64,000 bases of DNA from Symbiodinium kawagutii. Taxonomy: Eukaryota > Sar > Dinophyceae > Suessiales > Symbiodiniaceae. Below the pieces are notes generated by a model, which saw only the letters and a list, made by a program, of their open reading frames with translations, was not told the origin of the DNA and ran no database searches. The DNA lies in assembly GCA_009767595.1 (NCBI GenBank), contig VSDK01013809.1:115958-179957 (forward strand), in the 5' to 3' direction. Below, piece after piece: positions 45,038 to 57,174 of the stretch; within the stretch, counting starts at the first letter, position 1, and each line of letters starts with the position of its first letter. Made by a program: the position numbers and the translations under genes.

Positions 45038-45391
45038 GGGCTTTAGCATAGACACTTTAGCAAGAAGTGAGCTAAAGACCTTTAAACTAAAATTACATCC
45101 AGAAATTCCAGCATGTAGTCTGATCGCGATCACACTGGAACCATTATAGAGCCAAATTCTAAACATTGTCATTACACAACAGAGCTGCGTTGCTGGGGAG
45201 TACAAGAGGTCAATCTTAGCCCTGCAAACCCCAAATATCTCAACAAAAGGCTGTTCACGACTCCCAGGGTAACAGGACCAGCATGATCTGAGTACATCAA
45301 CTACGAAATGAATATGGGCTGATGTCGTCTGAGAAAATCACATGTAGTCTGTAGGGTGTCGAAACGTATCGATGTATATCAGCATACAACA

Positions 45392-45488
45392 CTATATCAT
45401 ATAGCGCAATACAATCCATTCTCGTGTCCTGAGGTACTGTCTCAATATAGCAACTCGTGAGTTTGCATTAAAACCTCGTGCCGCTACC
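45392..45488 (-). CDS. candidate exon following an F-element intron
   Basis: Starts right after CACCTTGTAG|G. It continues the frame of the exon at 45639-45785: VAARGFNANSRVAILRQYLR then TREWIV, open to 45392. Its donor is not identified. It is the downstream neighbour in the putative introner pair. Confidence 0.45.
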
Positions 45489-45638
45489 CTACAAGGTGGG
45501 GCCACCCAGTCGACAAAGGTGCTTTATGACTTAATTATAACTAGAGTGACTACCACCATTGATGGTAGTTCTTGTAAATACAACTAGTTAAATTGCAAAT
45601 CTTAACCTTAACCAACTTCCAACCGGAGGAGGGCTCAC
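45489..45638 (-). mobile_element. family F element occupying an exact intron (putative introner)
   Basis: 150 bp with inverted ends (CTACAAGGTGGGGCCACCC and GGAGGGCTCACCTTGACG) and inner palindromic TAACTAG/CTAGTTA words. In minus direction it runs TCAAG|GTGAGC to CTTGTAG|G, and both flanks are protein-like and in phase. GTAGCG occurs in both flanks, a possible target duplication. Confidence 0.6.
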
Positions 45639-45785
45639 CTTGACGCTACTCGCTCCGTGGCACCCTTCCACTTGTGAGTCCTAGTGGCTGCTCCCGAGTC
45701 CTGCTCAAGGCTGCACTGGAAATCTGCAGGCGCTGCGTTTGGAGCTCCACCGATACCGTTGAGCGTACCACGGTTTCGTGGATGG
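45639..45785 (-). CDS. internal exon, unknown protein
   Basis: The acceptor GTGGCTTTGAG|CC and donor GCGTCAAG|GTGAGC bound 147 bp reading HPRNRGTLNGIGGAPNAAPA, DFQCSLEQDSGAATRTHKWK and GATERVAS. Plus frames are also open (LLKAALEICRRCVWSSTDT). The intron upstream begins with a family B element at 45796. Confidence 0.5.
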
Positions 45786-45799
45786 CTCAAAGCCACATG

Positions 45800-46890
45800 G
45801 CTATGGGTCAATATTTACCAACCAATGGAGGATTTCCACCAACAAAACTATGGGGAAAACAATGGTTAATGATGGGGAACTAGGGGCACAGGGGTTTTGA
45901 CCCACAGCCACATCCACGGACATCTCTTAGCAGTTTCACCCAGAAATCTGCCCCACAGTATTGGTGCTAAAAAAAAAACTTTGGCTCAGCGGCTCAACCA
46001 CGGCCGTACAAGGTGTTTAATTGTGTTTGGTGTTTGGACGTGTTACATGCGCGAACCTTTCAGAAATTCATCTTCTGTAGAAACTATCATTGTGAGATCA
46101 TTGTAGGTATAGTGGCAAAGATCTCGTTCGCTCAGACATGCATATGATCAAACATAGTCAATTATATACATATCATATACGCCCATGTAAGATAGGTATA
46201 TTCACGCATGGAAATACCATCCTGATTGTTATCTCCATCTTGATGGACCATCATGAGTTTACCAGAATTTGTTCCTGATTTCACGTCAAGCATGGTGAGT
46301 TTATCAAGATGGATCTCCTAATACGTAGGTTGGCCGCATAGATGATCATAGATGTAAGACTTTCACGAACTCGGGCGAATGAATACCAGAACATGTGGGA
46401 TCAGCTTCTCCCTCAGCGGATCGCCAAAGTGAACAGAAGGGTTGGCAAAGACAGATTTGCAACAACCCGTCGTCGATGAGAAATAAAACATTTTTTGGCC
46501 ACCATTGTTGCTCACGATCATCAGCGAACCATCGTTAGCATGTATATATTGTCACTATCAGCCACAATCACAATCTTTACCAATCATAAGTTAGCTCATA
46601 GGTGAGAATCATTCATCCAGCCCAAATAAACATTAAACGTTGACCTGCATCAGTGGGTGCTAAATGCTTTGATTCATTTTCCGGCAATACCCCGCCACCA
46701 ATCTGAAAATGTATGAATACGTGTAAATATGTAATATATCTATATACACACATATGTATATGTATAATCATTTGCCATCATCACTGATTGACCACCAACC
46801 ATCTTTACCATCATTATGTAACCATTAACAAACCATCAGCCAACCATGGAACCACCCAGCTTTTCCAAGCACCCAGCCCTGGCTGATGCG
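45800..46890. other. non-coding stretch
   Basis: Family B at 45796-45913, then AT-rich DNA with TGATCATAG/ATGGACCATCATGA words and TATATACACACATATG simple sequence near 46740. No exon is seen. Confidence 0.55.
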
Positions 46891-46899
46891 TTCACTCAC

Positions 46900-47006
46900 C
46901 TGATCCATCGCCACACGGGCAAAGACCCGGATGTCCGAACAGCCCTGGCAAGCGCGCTGGCCCCGGGTTCGCGCGAGCGCCGGGGTCAGCAGAGCCATTG
47001 GAAAAC
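46900..47006 (-). CDS. internal exon, unknown protein
   Basis: Strong signals on both sides: CCATAACTTTAG|GT and ATGGATCAG|GTGAGTG, 107 bp. Two frames are open: FPMALLTPALARTRGQRACQ / GCSDIRVFARVAMDQ (ends in phase 0, preferred) and a Gly/Pro-rich one. The intron end next to the acceptor is derived from a family A element (47007-47075). Confidence 0.6.
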
Positions 47007-47157
47007 CTAAAGTTATGGATGGTTTGGTGGGATGATTTTGGGGGTCCATGATTTTGAGAAACAACCAGGTACCACACAATCCCACACATTCATATTCAAT
47101 GTATTGTAGCCTTGTGTCTATATGTACTTACCCACGTATTTGTAAATATTTGTTTTT

Positions 47158-47211
47158 AACAAACAAACAAACAAACAAACAAACAAACAAACAAACAAAC
47201 AAACAAACAAA
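47158..47211. repeat. (AAAC)n microsatellite
   Basis: Thirteen near-perfect AAAC units. Confidence 0.97.
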
Positions 47212-47725
47212 TACATATATAAAAACTGTACATATATATATATATAAGTTGCTCAAGGGCTCCTGACTTCCTGGTGAACATTTCAACGAAATGGTCACCC
47301 ACCCATTTTTGGAATGCTTGCTGTTGACCCACAACGATATGTATACCTTAAATGTCTATACATGCGCGTATAATCGATTTTCAAGAGGTAGAACATGCGT
47401 GAATTTCAATATTTCCACAGATCATCAATATTTCCCATAGATCATTTGCCTATTGGGATGGGTCAAAGCAATCTTGTACTCGGGAATGCGTGCTTTATAT
47501 GTGCATATGTCCATGGCACCTAAGCACCTCAGATCCCACAGCTGATGTGCTGTGCCATGCTGTGCCCTCCGAATGGGACAAAATTTTCCAGCTCTATGAA
47601 GAAATAAATGTGTCAACCAACCCTCCATTTGGGGAAAATCCAACAAGACAGGAACAAAAATTAGCAAGAAAACCTATACAAAGCTTTGTTGTCATAAGAT
47701 ATGATAAACCCTATTCAAACATAGC

Positions 47726-47830
47726 CTCATCATAGCTGTATCCATCGGACAGGCAAGGTTCCCTCATCGCTGCCGCGCGCCTCTGTCGAATAGCCGCTAC
47801 CTCGAGCCGCTGCGAACTGAGCGGATAACC
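47726..47830 (-). CDS. U-box-like exon with GC donor
   Basis: The acceptor AGTATTCCCAG|GG and GC donor TATGATGAG|GCTATG bound exactly 35 codons, phase 0 at both ends. It reads GYPLSSQRLEVAAIRQRRAA then AMREPCLSDGYSYDE. M-R-E-P-C followed by D-G-x-x-Y-D resembles the core of U-box ubiquitin ligases (CHIP-type), though one residue shorter and without the usual preceding Cys-x-Ile. It joins in phase with the exon at 48441-48500. Confidence 0.55.
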
Positions 47831-48440
47831 CTGGGAATACTAGCCCAGGGCATCCAAGCAGACTGCGGGATGCTTGGTGCATACAGAGTGCTACCTGCGA
47901 GTTACTTACCTTAGGCTTATAGGATATAACTCGGGCAACTACCAGTCTCAGCTATCTTGGTGGCTGAACTAGGTCCCTTGCTAAAAGTCTAACTTTTTGT
48001 GGTTATATTGTAAATCAATCATATCCCAAAAATGTGAAAAAGCTAAGGTAGTAGCTGTAATCCAACCAGCTATGGTAGATGTAACTAAAATTAGGTGCAC
48101 CACGGTGCACCAACAAACCATCGATGAAGCCCAGATCAGTGGTCTCTCAACTCATCTACTCGTCTACTTCTTTGTGTCTTGCCTTGGTACCAACGACCAT
48201 GATAAGTTAGCTAATTCACTTGTCATGTATGATCGTCTCCCAATCATGCGCCTGTCAACTGCCCCGCACAGATCCGATTCAGATTCAGGGCACTTGTTCG
48301 ATTCACCTAAAGCCTCTTGTGAAGAACAGCTGGTATGAACAATGGTTTTCCTATTTTGGGTTCAGTGAATGTATGAATACCAAAATGTGGTTTCCAAAAG
48401 GCCTCCCCAATCGTTGGTTTCCCCCTATTGAAATCACAAC

Positions 48441-48500
48441 CTCTTTGGCCTCCTGATCAACCCAACTGCTGGGCAAGGGGCTGACTTTGATCGAGTTCTC
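48441..48500 (-). CDS. short internal exon, unknown protein
   Basis: The acceptor AACCGCCTCAG|GA and donor GCCAAAGAG|GTTGTG bound 20 codons in phase 0: ENSIKVSPLPSSWVDQEAKE. It is the likely upstream neighbour of the U-box-like exon. A plus-strand rival (LLINPTAGQGADFDRVLLRR with donor GTAAGG) covers the same bases. Confidence 0.45.
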
Positions 48501-48594
48501 CTGAGGCGGTTCTTTGTCTCCATTAAGAGGTAAGGAAGCACTCAGAGACAGGTGCACAGCAGCTGACGACTAGCAACTAACAACTCTAACAACT

Positions 48595-48647
48595 ACAACA
48601 ACAACAACAACAGCAGCAACAGCAACAGCAACAACAGCAACAACAGC

Positions 48648-48688
<41 letters not shown>

Positions 48689-48735
48689 CTAACAACTAAC
48701 AACTAACAACTAACAACTAACAACTAACAACTCTC
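48595..48735. repeat. CAA/CAG array followed by CAACTAA array
   Basis: About 30 CAA or CAG triplets (48595-48690), then about seven CAACTAA heptamers. A polyGln reading is closed on both sides by stops, so it is not part of a visible exon. Confidence 0.9.
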
Positions 48736-49130
48736 GTAACTACGACTAACAACTCTAACAACAACGACAACAAGAACGACAACACCAACAACAAAATGAA
48801 ACAAAACAAAAATAGACTACAAAGCAATATTCCAACCTGACGAACGCAACGCAAAGAGCGACACCAACAGCAATCACAGCAGCAGCGAGAGCAACAACCA
48901 GGATCACGAGAAAGAAAAGAAACATGTCAAGGAACACTAGATAGTAAAGTTATGTTGGATAATTCATGATCATGGACAATGCAGCACTGTTCATAGGACA
49001 ACGAAAGATCGTCAGCCGACATGAACAAGTAGCCCAGCACCACAAACCAAGCAAGCATGATTCACAGTATGAGCCAAGCATCAATCAGTACCATAATTCA
49101 AAGCCTCCTACGGTCGGTGTGTTTCCCTGG

Positions 49131-49207
49131 AAAATCCTTGGATTGGGAGCCACGGGCCAAGAGATTTGCGAATAGTTCTGCCGACAACGCAAGGTTAGCT
49201 TCTCGAC
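49131..49207. other. coding-like island, strand unresolved
   Basis: Minus has acceptor AAGCAGTTTAG|GT and frames ANLALSAELFANLLARGSQS or KLTLRCRQNYSQISWPVAPN. Plus has ENPWIGSHGPRDLRIVLPTT with donor CGCAAG|GTTAGC. Confidence 0.3.
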
Positions 49208-49719
49208 CTAAACTGCTTGGTGGGCAACTAGAAGCCATCATCCAAAAATGGTACGTGATGGCAAAATATTCGGCAAATGAACCTACCAAAATTGTATGGC
49301 CCTACTTGAAACCACCAAACAATGAATGAAGTCTTCGAATTGGAGTGAAACAGTGGCAAAATATCATAGAATATCACTCCTTGTTTGGTACCTCTTTCCC
49401 ATTGGTAGTGATGGCCCGATATGTGGCATGTTCTACCCATCCACTCTTCACCAAGTCTCTGTTTTCAGTGTGGGACTTCTCCAGCATGTGATCTGGCAAA
49501 GCAGCTACCGGCTTGACTAGACATCACCGACATGACCTTCACAAAATGGGTTACTTCCAGAATCAGGGTACCAATTGATCTCCCAGCAATATTTGTATGC
49601 CATTCTTTAAGAATATATATTTTCAATGATTCATGTACTGTATATTAAATGACTGCATATACATCTCTCATCAATGTATATATGTTATTTACATATGTAG
49701 ATTTGTATACACATATCTA

Positions 49720-49880
49720 TATATATATATATGTGTAAATGTATAGGTACGGTAAATATGTATATATATATATATATATGTGTAAATGTATAGGTACGGT
49801 AAATATGTATATATATATATATATATGTGTAAATATGTATGTATACATATGTATACATATGTATACATATACATATGTAT
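49720..49880. repeat. TA-rich microsatellite with a duplicated 53-bp block
   Basis: TATATATGTGTAAATGTATAGGTACGGTAAATATG occurs twice, with (TA)n runs and (GTATACATAT)n after it. Confidence 0.9.
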
Positions 49881-49959
49881 GTAGATACATGCATTATCCC
49901 CCAGGTGGAAGTAGCACTTGGGTACTGGAGCGCTTGCGCAGCGCAGGGACCCAACATGA

Positions 49960-50200
49960 CATGAGGTTTTCTCAAAACGAGGGATTATCAAAGTTGGGAC
50001 CCCAAACATTGGATGATTTATTACTAAGAAATATTGATGTTGGATGATTTATCACTAAGAAATGTTGATATTGGATGCTTCATTACTAAGAAATATTGAT
50101 ATTGGATGATTTATCACTAAGACATATTGATATTGGATGATTCATTGCTAAGAAATATTGATATTGGATGATTGAGGGTACCTCCACTTTAAGAAACCAG
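49960..50200. mobile_element. family A MITE with internal 31-bp tandem amplification
   Basis: The ends (GAGGTTTTCTCAAAACGAGGG and CCACTTTAAGAAACCAGCA) are family A. The middle holds five 31-bp copies of TTGGATGATTTATCACTAAG... starting at 50009, so the element doubled in length. Confidence 0.8.
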
Positions 50201-50659
50201 CAAATAGGGGTGGCTCCAAAGCATCGTTAATACTAAACATTTGCAGGAATAATCCAACCATTTTGGGTGTGCCATGGGGTGCCCCATTTTGAGAACCACC
50301 CACGTCACGTTTGGAAATGTCTGGTGAATAAGGATAATCAAGCTCAGTGACATATGCCTAATGAATTCATTGAGTATAGTCAAGCTCGTGGCTTAATGCC
50401 TCATGAAATGATTGAGAAGGTGATGTCACAACTCTTGATTCCACTCAGTGACGAACTCTCTTGGTATTTACAACTGGTGATAGCTAAAATCAACCCATCC
50501 ATGCAACCTGTCTAAAACACACAGCATTCTCCTTGGCTAAAAGTTTCCCTCTCGTACAGTTATATGGAATCTACAATAACCATCTTTTGAAGATCAAAAG
50601 CCCCCCTTCCAACATTCACCAGGATCTATGGAGTCTGGTCTTTCATGCTACTTCTCAAT

Positions 50660-50847
50660 CTAAAACAAACTCGAAATGTTCGCAGCAATGATCTCAGGGG
50701 TCGACCATCGTGAATCATTGGTGAAGCCACAGACTCTCGCGGGACGTGTGGCACCAAACAACTGAGGTATGAGAGGCATGTTGCAAACTACTTGTGTGCC
50801 TGCAACCAAAGCTTCTTGAGCCGAACCATTCCAATTGGCACATACCC
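50660..50847 (-). CDS. glycosyltransferase-like last exon
   Basis: The acceptor CCCGAAAAAG|GG starts 62 codons to a stop at 50660. NWNGSAQEALVAGTQVVCNM, then PLIPQLFGATRPARV resembles the donor-binding stretch of UDP-glycosyltransferases (G-x-x-S-x-x-E-A-L-x-x-G-x-P...P-x-x-x-Q...A-x-R-V). The usual His before GG is not seen and could lie in the previous exon or be lost. The family assignment is tentative. Confidence 0.45.
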
Positions 50848-51951
50848 CTTTTTCGGGCTCAACATAACTCTTGAGCAACAGAAAGACTCAGTAAAAGCAA
50901 CCAATGAACCAAGCCAACAACCAACCCGCCGGCCAGCCAACAAACAAGCAAACAAGCATACCACATAAGGGAGTGAGACACAACGAGAGACACACACACA
51001 CACAAAACACAAACCAAAAGATCAAATCGACGACCCAATCAAACAACATACAAGCAACAAAGGAATCAAACGGTACAAATTTAGCACGACAACAACTAGA
51101 ACGGGAAGAAAGCAAGTAACACTGAAACTATTTTCAACTAGTATTTAATTGGAAATAGTTAGAGCATTTAAAGTTCAAGAGATTTATTGTCACTGTCTTC
51201 AGCTAGTAACTAATTGTAACATATAACGAAAGACACAACGACTGCCAGGCAATTACTGGGCTTCCCAAACCGAATTGGAAACCGCAGAGGGTTCCACGGT
51301 GGTAGTCATCCAGCCAGATGCTATCGCCTGTGGCAGCGCTGAGTCCCAGGGCTGATGGAACAGGTGGCTTTGTTGTGAACATGGTGATTTCTATGGCAAT
51401 ACTTAACCCAACCATATGCGGTTTTCTCAAAATATGGGTGACCCAAATCATTTTTTGTTTACCCATTTGTAGTAAACAACCATGGCTGACCCAATATCAC
51501 TAGTGGCTAAATATTCTTAAATGAGTGAATTAATGGAAATGGGCTTGCAGGTACATCCCTATCCAAGGCCAGGTCCATGAAGACCAACAGAAGCAGCGAA
51601 AGTAAATGAGACAAACCAGCTGTGGAGATGGGTGTGGTAGCAGTCGGCGAAGCCACAAGTTTAAGATCTTGCTCCTGGGCGCTTCACTGTTTGATTTTGG
51701 AGCATTCTGGAAATGACCCACCAAATTGGGAAGCCCATGTGCTAAGTCATGGATGGGCACAGAATGCAGAGAACCTGCATCTACATTGTGATCAATTCAG
51801 TGATGAGCTATCAATCAGTGGGATGACATGTACATATATGAGTACCCCATCCACTTACACTTCCCAAATGCTGCATGAATGAAACAAAAATCAGCATGCA
51901 CCTAAAAAATGACCCAGTTGTGTAGGTAGACATGGAGCATCTGGGGGTTAC

Positions 51952-52097
51952 CTTGTCAACGCCGTGCTGCAGCGGGACTGGCGCCGATCATCGACGTCCG
52001 CCCCATTTTTTGACCGAAGCTGAACGGTCGCTGAGCTGCCCGGTTCAGGCTGGCGTATGGCTTGAACTGTTGAGCCACTGCTGGCAATGTTGCACGA
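51952..52097 (-). CDS. candidate internal exon, unknown protein
   Basis: The acceptor ATTGATCCAG|TC and donor TTGACAAG|GTAACC bound 146 bp reading SCNIASSGSTVQAIRQPEPG, SATVQLRSKNGADVDDRRQS and RCSTALT. A plus-strand frame (51932-52168) is open as well. A family F-like element starts at 52117. Confidence 0.45.
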
Positions 52098-53116
52098 CTG
52101 GATCAATGTATAAAGGGTGGGGCCCCTTGGAGCCCCCAAGAACTAGGGTAACTACCATCTACGGATGATTCAACCGCAACTATACTTAAGTGGTTTCTTA
52201 ATCAATCTATAACTAGGGGGACCCAACTTGTATAGTTAATATGATGTGTCGATATACATACTACATACTAGGGGGTACATACTAAATGACCAATCTTGGC
52301 TTCGGAGCAAAACACTGGACCAGAATCACCAAAAGCTGATGGCCTACCTCAGATGCAATGTCCCCAGTGGTTTCAACATGTTTCAACCCCCTCCAAAAAG
52401 TATGAGTCAATCAACCAACGCTTCAAATTCTTGGGAAGAAAAGAAATGTTGAAAACCACAAGCTCTAGGGCTTGATCTGGGAGTCAGTTGTGTTCTTAGT
52501 GTGCTCCAACAGCAGCAATGGGGGCACCGGCTGATGCATGCACAACTGATCAACTGGATGCAAAAATGAATGGACTCTAGAGTTGCTAGCTTGTTCGGCC
52601 CCCTTTGTTCTTACCCTTTGGGAAACTAGGTGGAAGTTACCAAAAAAAACATGTCAAGATATGTTTTTCATGTAAACCATTTATGCCTGGTGGAATTCCC
52701 ATGGAAACAGGTATCCCGTACCAGGGCCCAACGCGAACCATCGAAGCAATATGACAACTGACGACTGGTATCATGGGAAGTCAATAGCCTTGTTGCGACG
52801 ACATCAGTCAGTGATTCTTGTACTGTGATGATTTGGTGGTTTCTCAAAATAGGGGACCCCAAAAATGGATGGTTTATTGCTATACATGATTGATAATGGA
52901 TGACTTAGGGGTACCATGGGGTACCCCTGTTTTGAAATACCCACCGTTTGAATGATGGAACTAGTATGTTGGTGAATAAAATGATTCATAAAGGTGATGC
53001 TTCGTACAATAGTCATGAATCATGAACCTATGAGTGCATATGACCTAGAATTATGGATCTGGAATATAATTTTCAGTGATGATTAATTTCGAAGGTTGGA
53101 TGATGCTGAGTACTAG

Positions 53117-53226
53117 GGTACACTCTGGTAAACGAACATAGGAATGGAAAATCCACCATTTTGTTCGACGAAATCATCCATTTATGGTGGATTCTCCATA
53201 GCCATGTTAATTTACCAGAGTGTAAT
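53117..53226. mobile_element. family E element, second copy
   Basis: Inverted ends CACTCTGGTAAAC... and ...TTTACCAGAGTG enclose GGAAAATCCACCATTTTGTT, shared with the copy at 11408-11488. Confidence 0.7.
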
Positions 53227-54902
53227 AGTGAGTGTTGATGTCCTAGTCCATGGTCGACTGTCCTGGGATTGTGGTTCGAGGCTTCATGGCTAAGCAGCGA
53301 GCCATGGCTCTCGGGCGAGAGCCGATGGAAAAAAAATTGCAGCCTCTGCCAGCCATTTCAAAGATGAGGCAACCCACCGTTGGGAAACTGCTTGGTGGTT
53401 GAACCACTCCCCATGGTTAACAAGTGGTTAATAATGGTTATATATGGTTATAATGGGTGATAATGATCATTATCTGGTTGGTGGTGCTCACCACCCCTAT
53501 GAAAAACATTAGTCAACCAACCAATCATTTGTTAATAATAGGGAAAATACAAAATGTTTGAAACCACCAACCCGGAAAGATTTGCCTGATTTGCCCTAGC
53601 AATTCTTGACTGCCAGATGTCACCATTGTGTGCTGACTACAGATTTCTCTTCAAGGCTTCTGTCAGCCATCACCAGCCCTCAAGTCAAAGCTCACATTCT
53701 TTGCCCGAGTCAACCCAGACCTTACAGAGCATGGAAACGTTGACGCTGATTCAGCAAAGGTTGGTCAAAAGCACGGAAACAAAATCAAACCAGTGAGTAA
53801 GTGGTAACGTTGCGATTGTCAGCTGTTTACATGTGTTTCCGAGCTAGAAATTTCAAGCATATCGCAGAGCTTGAACGTTCTGTGCTCATAGATGGATTTT
53901 TGCACGCCGTAGACCTTCGCTGTCGAACCGACTAGGCTGCATGACGAATTAGTGTGAAGGACAAAAGTTCAGTGCCCACACAAGCGCCCACACATAGGAA
54001 CGGGGTTTGCAACCGAAATCTGCAACTACATGGGTCCTGCTCAAACTAATTCTAATGACCATCCAGCAACAATGTTGATTCACTAGATGAATGGTTGTAG
54101 GAATCCTTGAAAGTGGTGACCATTCCCTCATGGCGTAACATCTTCGTGTTGAACCATGGCTAATATGATGTAACTCAAACCATTCAAAAAACTGAGCAGA
54201 CTGAATCTGGCTATGCCTTCACAGCATCCTGATTTCAGCCACTTGGAACCCGAATCCCATCTCCTGGTGCTCAGTACGGCACAACTTGGAGTTGGGGGGA
54301 TGCATCGTGGCTACGCTGTCAGGGTGAAAACACACGCAGAAATCTTGGAGACCTGTCTGTACTTGCCTCGGCGCTGCAACGTTGTTGGAATTTGTGACTT
54401 TGGTTGCTTAGTTGTTCACAAAAACCGTCAACGCATGTGAATCTTTATCATAAGTTCGGATCAGTTTAGTCTTCGGGAGGATTCTATTTTTCTCCGAAGC
54501 AAGATTGCAAAACTGGTTGGTGGTTTCACCCCCTATGAAAAATTTCAGTCAACCAACCAATCCTAGGTTATTGATTGGGAAAATCAAACATGTTCGAAAC
54601 CACCAGCCAGTAGTTGTTTCACCATTGTTAGTGGGTTATTATCCCCTATCATTAACCATTATTAACCGCCAACCACCAACCACCAGCCAGTTCAGTGGCT
54701 ATAAATGTGCTGAAACCTCACAAGTACCTGCCGACTCTTGAGCCCGGGAAGTCTCAGTGCGCTTCGGAGAGGAGGAGAACACCGACACATCATATGAGCG
54801 TTCAGGGTGTTCAGCTAGGGGTAACCAATGGGTAATGATAGCTGGTTGATGGTTAATGATTTGGGATGATAGCGAACAAGTATAGGGGATATACAGACCA
54901 GC

Positions 54903-55022
54903 TATATGGCTATGGGTCAATATTGACCGACCAATAATGGTGGATAATAACCAGCAACAAAAGGGAAAACAATGATTGATGATCGGGAACGAGGGGTACA
55001 GGGTTTTGACCCACAGCCATAT
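54903..55022. mobile_element. family B MITE, full copy
   Basis: TATATGGCTATGGGTCAA ... TTGACCCACAGCCATATA, 120 bp, flanked by TA. Confidence 0.8.
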
Positions 55023-57174
55023 ACTTACTACAATAGAGAGGTTTATCCTCGTTGAAGGGGTTTGACGATGGGAAGCCTAGCTACTGAACCCCTGCTATGG
55101 TTGATGAAAAATCATCGCCTCCGATGATCCGATCATCAACCACTGTCTGGTTGGTGGTTTCAGCCCTCATGAAACCATTGTCGTTGTCTACAACCCCAAT
55201 CACAAACCATGGTTAACCACCACTCACCATCTATCTGTAGTAACCATCATCAATCTTAGCTCAATATCCTGGTAATTCACCAGCTGGTTATCATAGTTCA
55301 CACACAGCGCAACTTGGATGTCGCTGCCGCTCGTCACTGACGGTGATATTCACGACGGTCATTCTTTGGGGTTAGTTCACTCGACCTTATGGCGAGTAGA
55401 GTGAGCTGTGGATATCAACCATTGTCAACCATTGAGTAACTCAACCTAAATTTACCCTTTATGAGTCAGTCATTGACAAGGACAAACCAAATAAATTGAT
55501 TATTGACTATGATTATATCATCCCAGGGAACTAAACTCTGCTTCAGCAACAAACCTGGACACTCGGAGGCTTTAAATTCACGTCACAACTAGAAGGTCTA
55601 GCGCTGAGTCATTGTCAACGTGAAGCAAGGATGGTTATTACTAAATCGATTGAACAATGGCTTTGAAAAAACGCTTATATAGCGTAATGTTCGGATCATT
55701 GCAATAATAGTTGACTCACTTTGGTCCTTCCAAACATTATACCTTGGATTTTCAATCTAAATGAGTAATGATGGCTATTGCAAGGAAACCCTTGGCTCTT
55801 CCAAAGAATGCCTTGGATGCTTGATCTATTAAAGCACTAATGGTCATTGCAAGTATACCCTTTCTTCTTCCAATGAATGATTTGGATTTTTGATCCACAG
55901 AATCCAAGTAAACATCATTACAGTACTGTTACAAAATCGCCCAAACCGCCCCCAACAGATCAGTCTGTTGGGTCAACAGAGTTGTTTTCCTGGAATGCTC
56001 ATGTTCTGCAAGTGATTTTGGCTAGTCCGGTATGAATGGGCTGAACCATCAAACCAGCTATAAGCAAGGCAGGATACTCCATTCTGAAAACCAAGAAGCC
56101 ACTTTTACCTGTACTTAATCATTGGTTTTGCTCCCTGCTCTGGCTTTCATTCATCACAACCAAAAAACATATTGCGCTGAGCTCATTCGCTTTTCGCACA
56201 TCTCGCGAGAAGCTAGCTAGCACCATGCCAAGAAGCCATGCATGCCCCTATTGACATCATCCAGGAATCCAGGTACGAACAGGAATCTCCGACCCGGTGG
56301 AAACGCCAATCCGACACCGGTGGATGGTGAAGGATGCTTGATTTGGTGGTGAACGATGCTTAACAACATGGTGGTTACAATCCACACCGGTCGGATCCCT
56401 GGGTCCTGCAACGTGGGTTTTCAGTTGCGTGCATTTCAATATAAGGTGGGCCCCACCTTGTTTTAAGTTGGTTATCATTCTCCCAGTAGTTACCCTAGTT
56501 GTAAACAACTTGGTTGATCCTGACTTTGATTATGAACTTAGAATACCCTGGTTATCCTAGTAGTTACCCTACTATACCCTCGTAGTACCCTAGTTGCTTT
56601 GTTGCCCATACGTCGTAGTGACCTGGTTATGAACCAACTTAGTCGATCCTTTTGGTTAACAGTGGTATGAAACCCATTTGATTGATTCCAACCATTGCCA
56701 ACCATTGTTGTTGACCATTGTTCTCAAGCACTAGGACTATAGGTTGGGTTCAGTATGGTAAGCAATGTTTCGAATCCCAAGTTAAAGTACCAAGACATTG
56801 GTAACCAATGTTAAGCTCATAGTCCCTGTAGAGTCCTTTCTGCTTAACTGGGCTGCTTATTCTGATTAAACCCTAGTATGCACTCGTTACCCTAGTCACT
56901 TCTTACTAGAATACCCTTGTAGAATGAGCTAAGTTACGTCCAGTCGCTAGCTATACCCTAGTCATCCCCTAAGTTCTACCCTAGATCCCTGGGAATCCAA
57001 GCATGACCCCAGTTAATATTAACCATTGGTTATACCCAGCTGGGCTTAGAAATTCCTTCCTTACACAGTCTGCGCTTGGGGAATCACTGAGACTCACTGA
57101 GACTCCACGCTCTGGCGCTTGCGGCGAGAATCTGCTGCCTGCGGCAGAAGGGGTTCTCATGGTCGAGATTAGAG

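Noticed and set aside
44960-45040. tRNA gene on the minus strand
   Set aside because: Boxes A and B are present, but the acceptor stem does not pair and the T loop is irregular. Called a SINE head instead.
48595-48690. PolyGln coding tract
   Set aside because: Stops lie just outside the CAA/CAG run on both sides and no exon signals flank it.
49685-50047. Frames of 96-106 codons rich in Tyr, Ile and Thr
   Set aside because: Driven by TA/CATA simple repeats.
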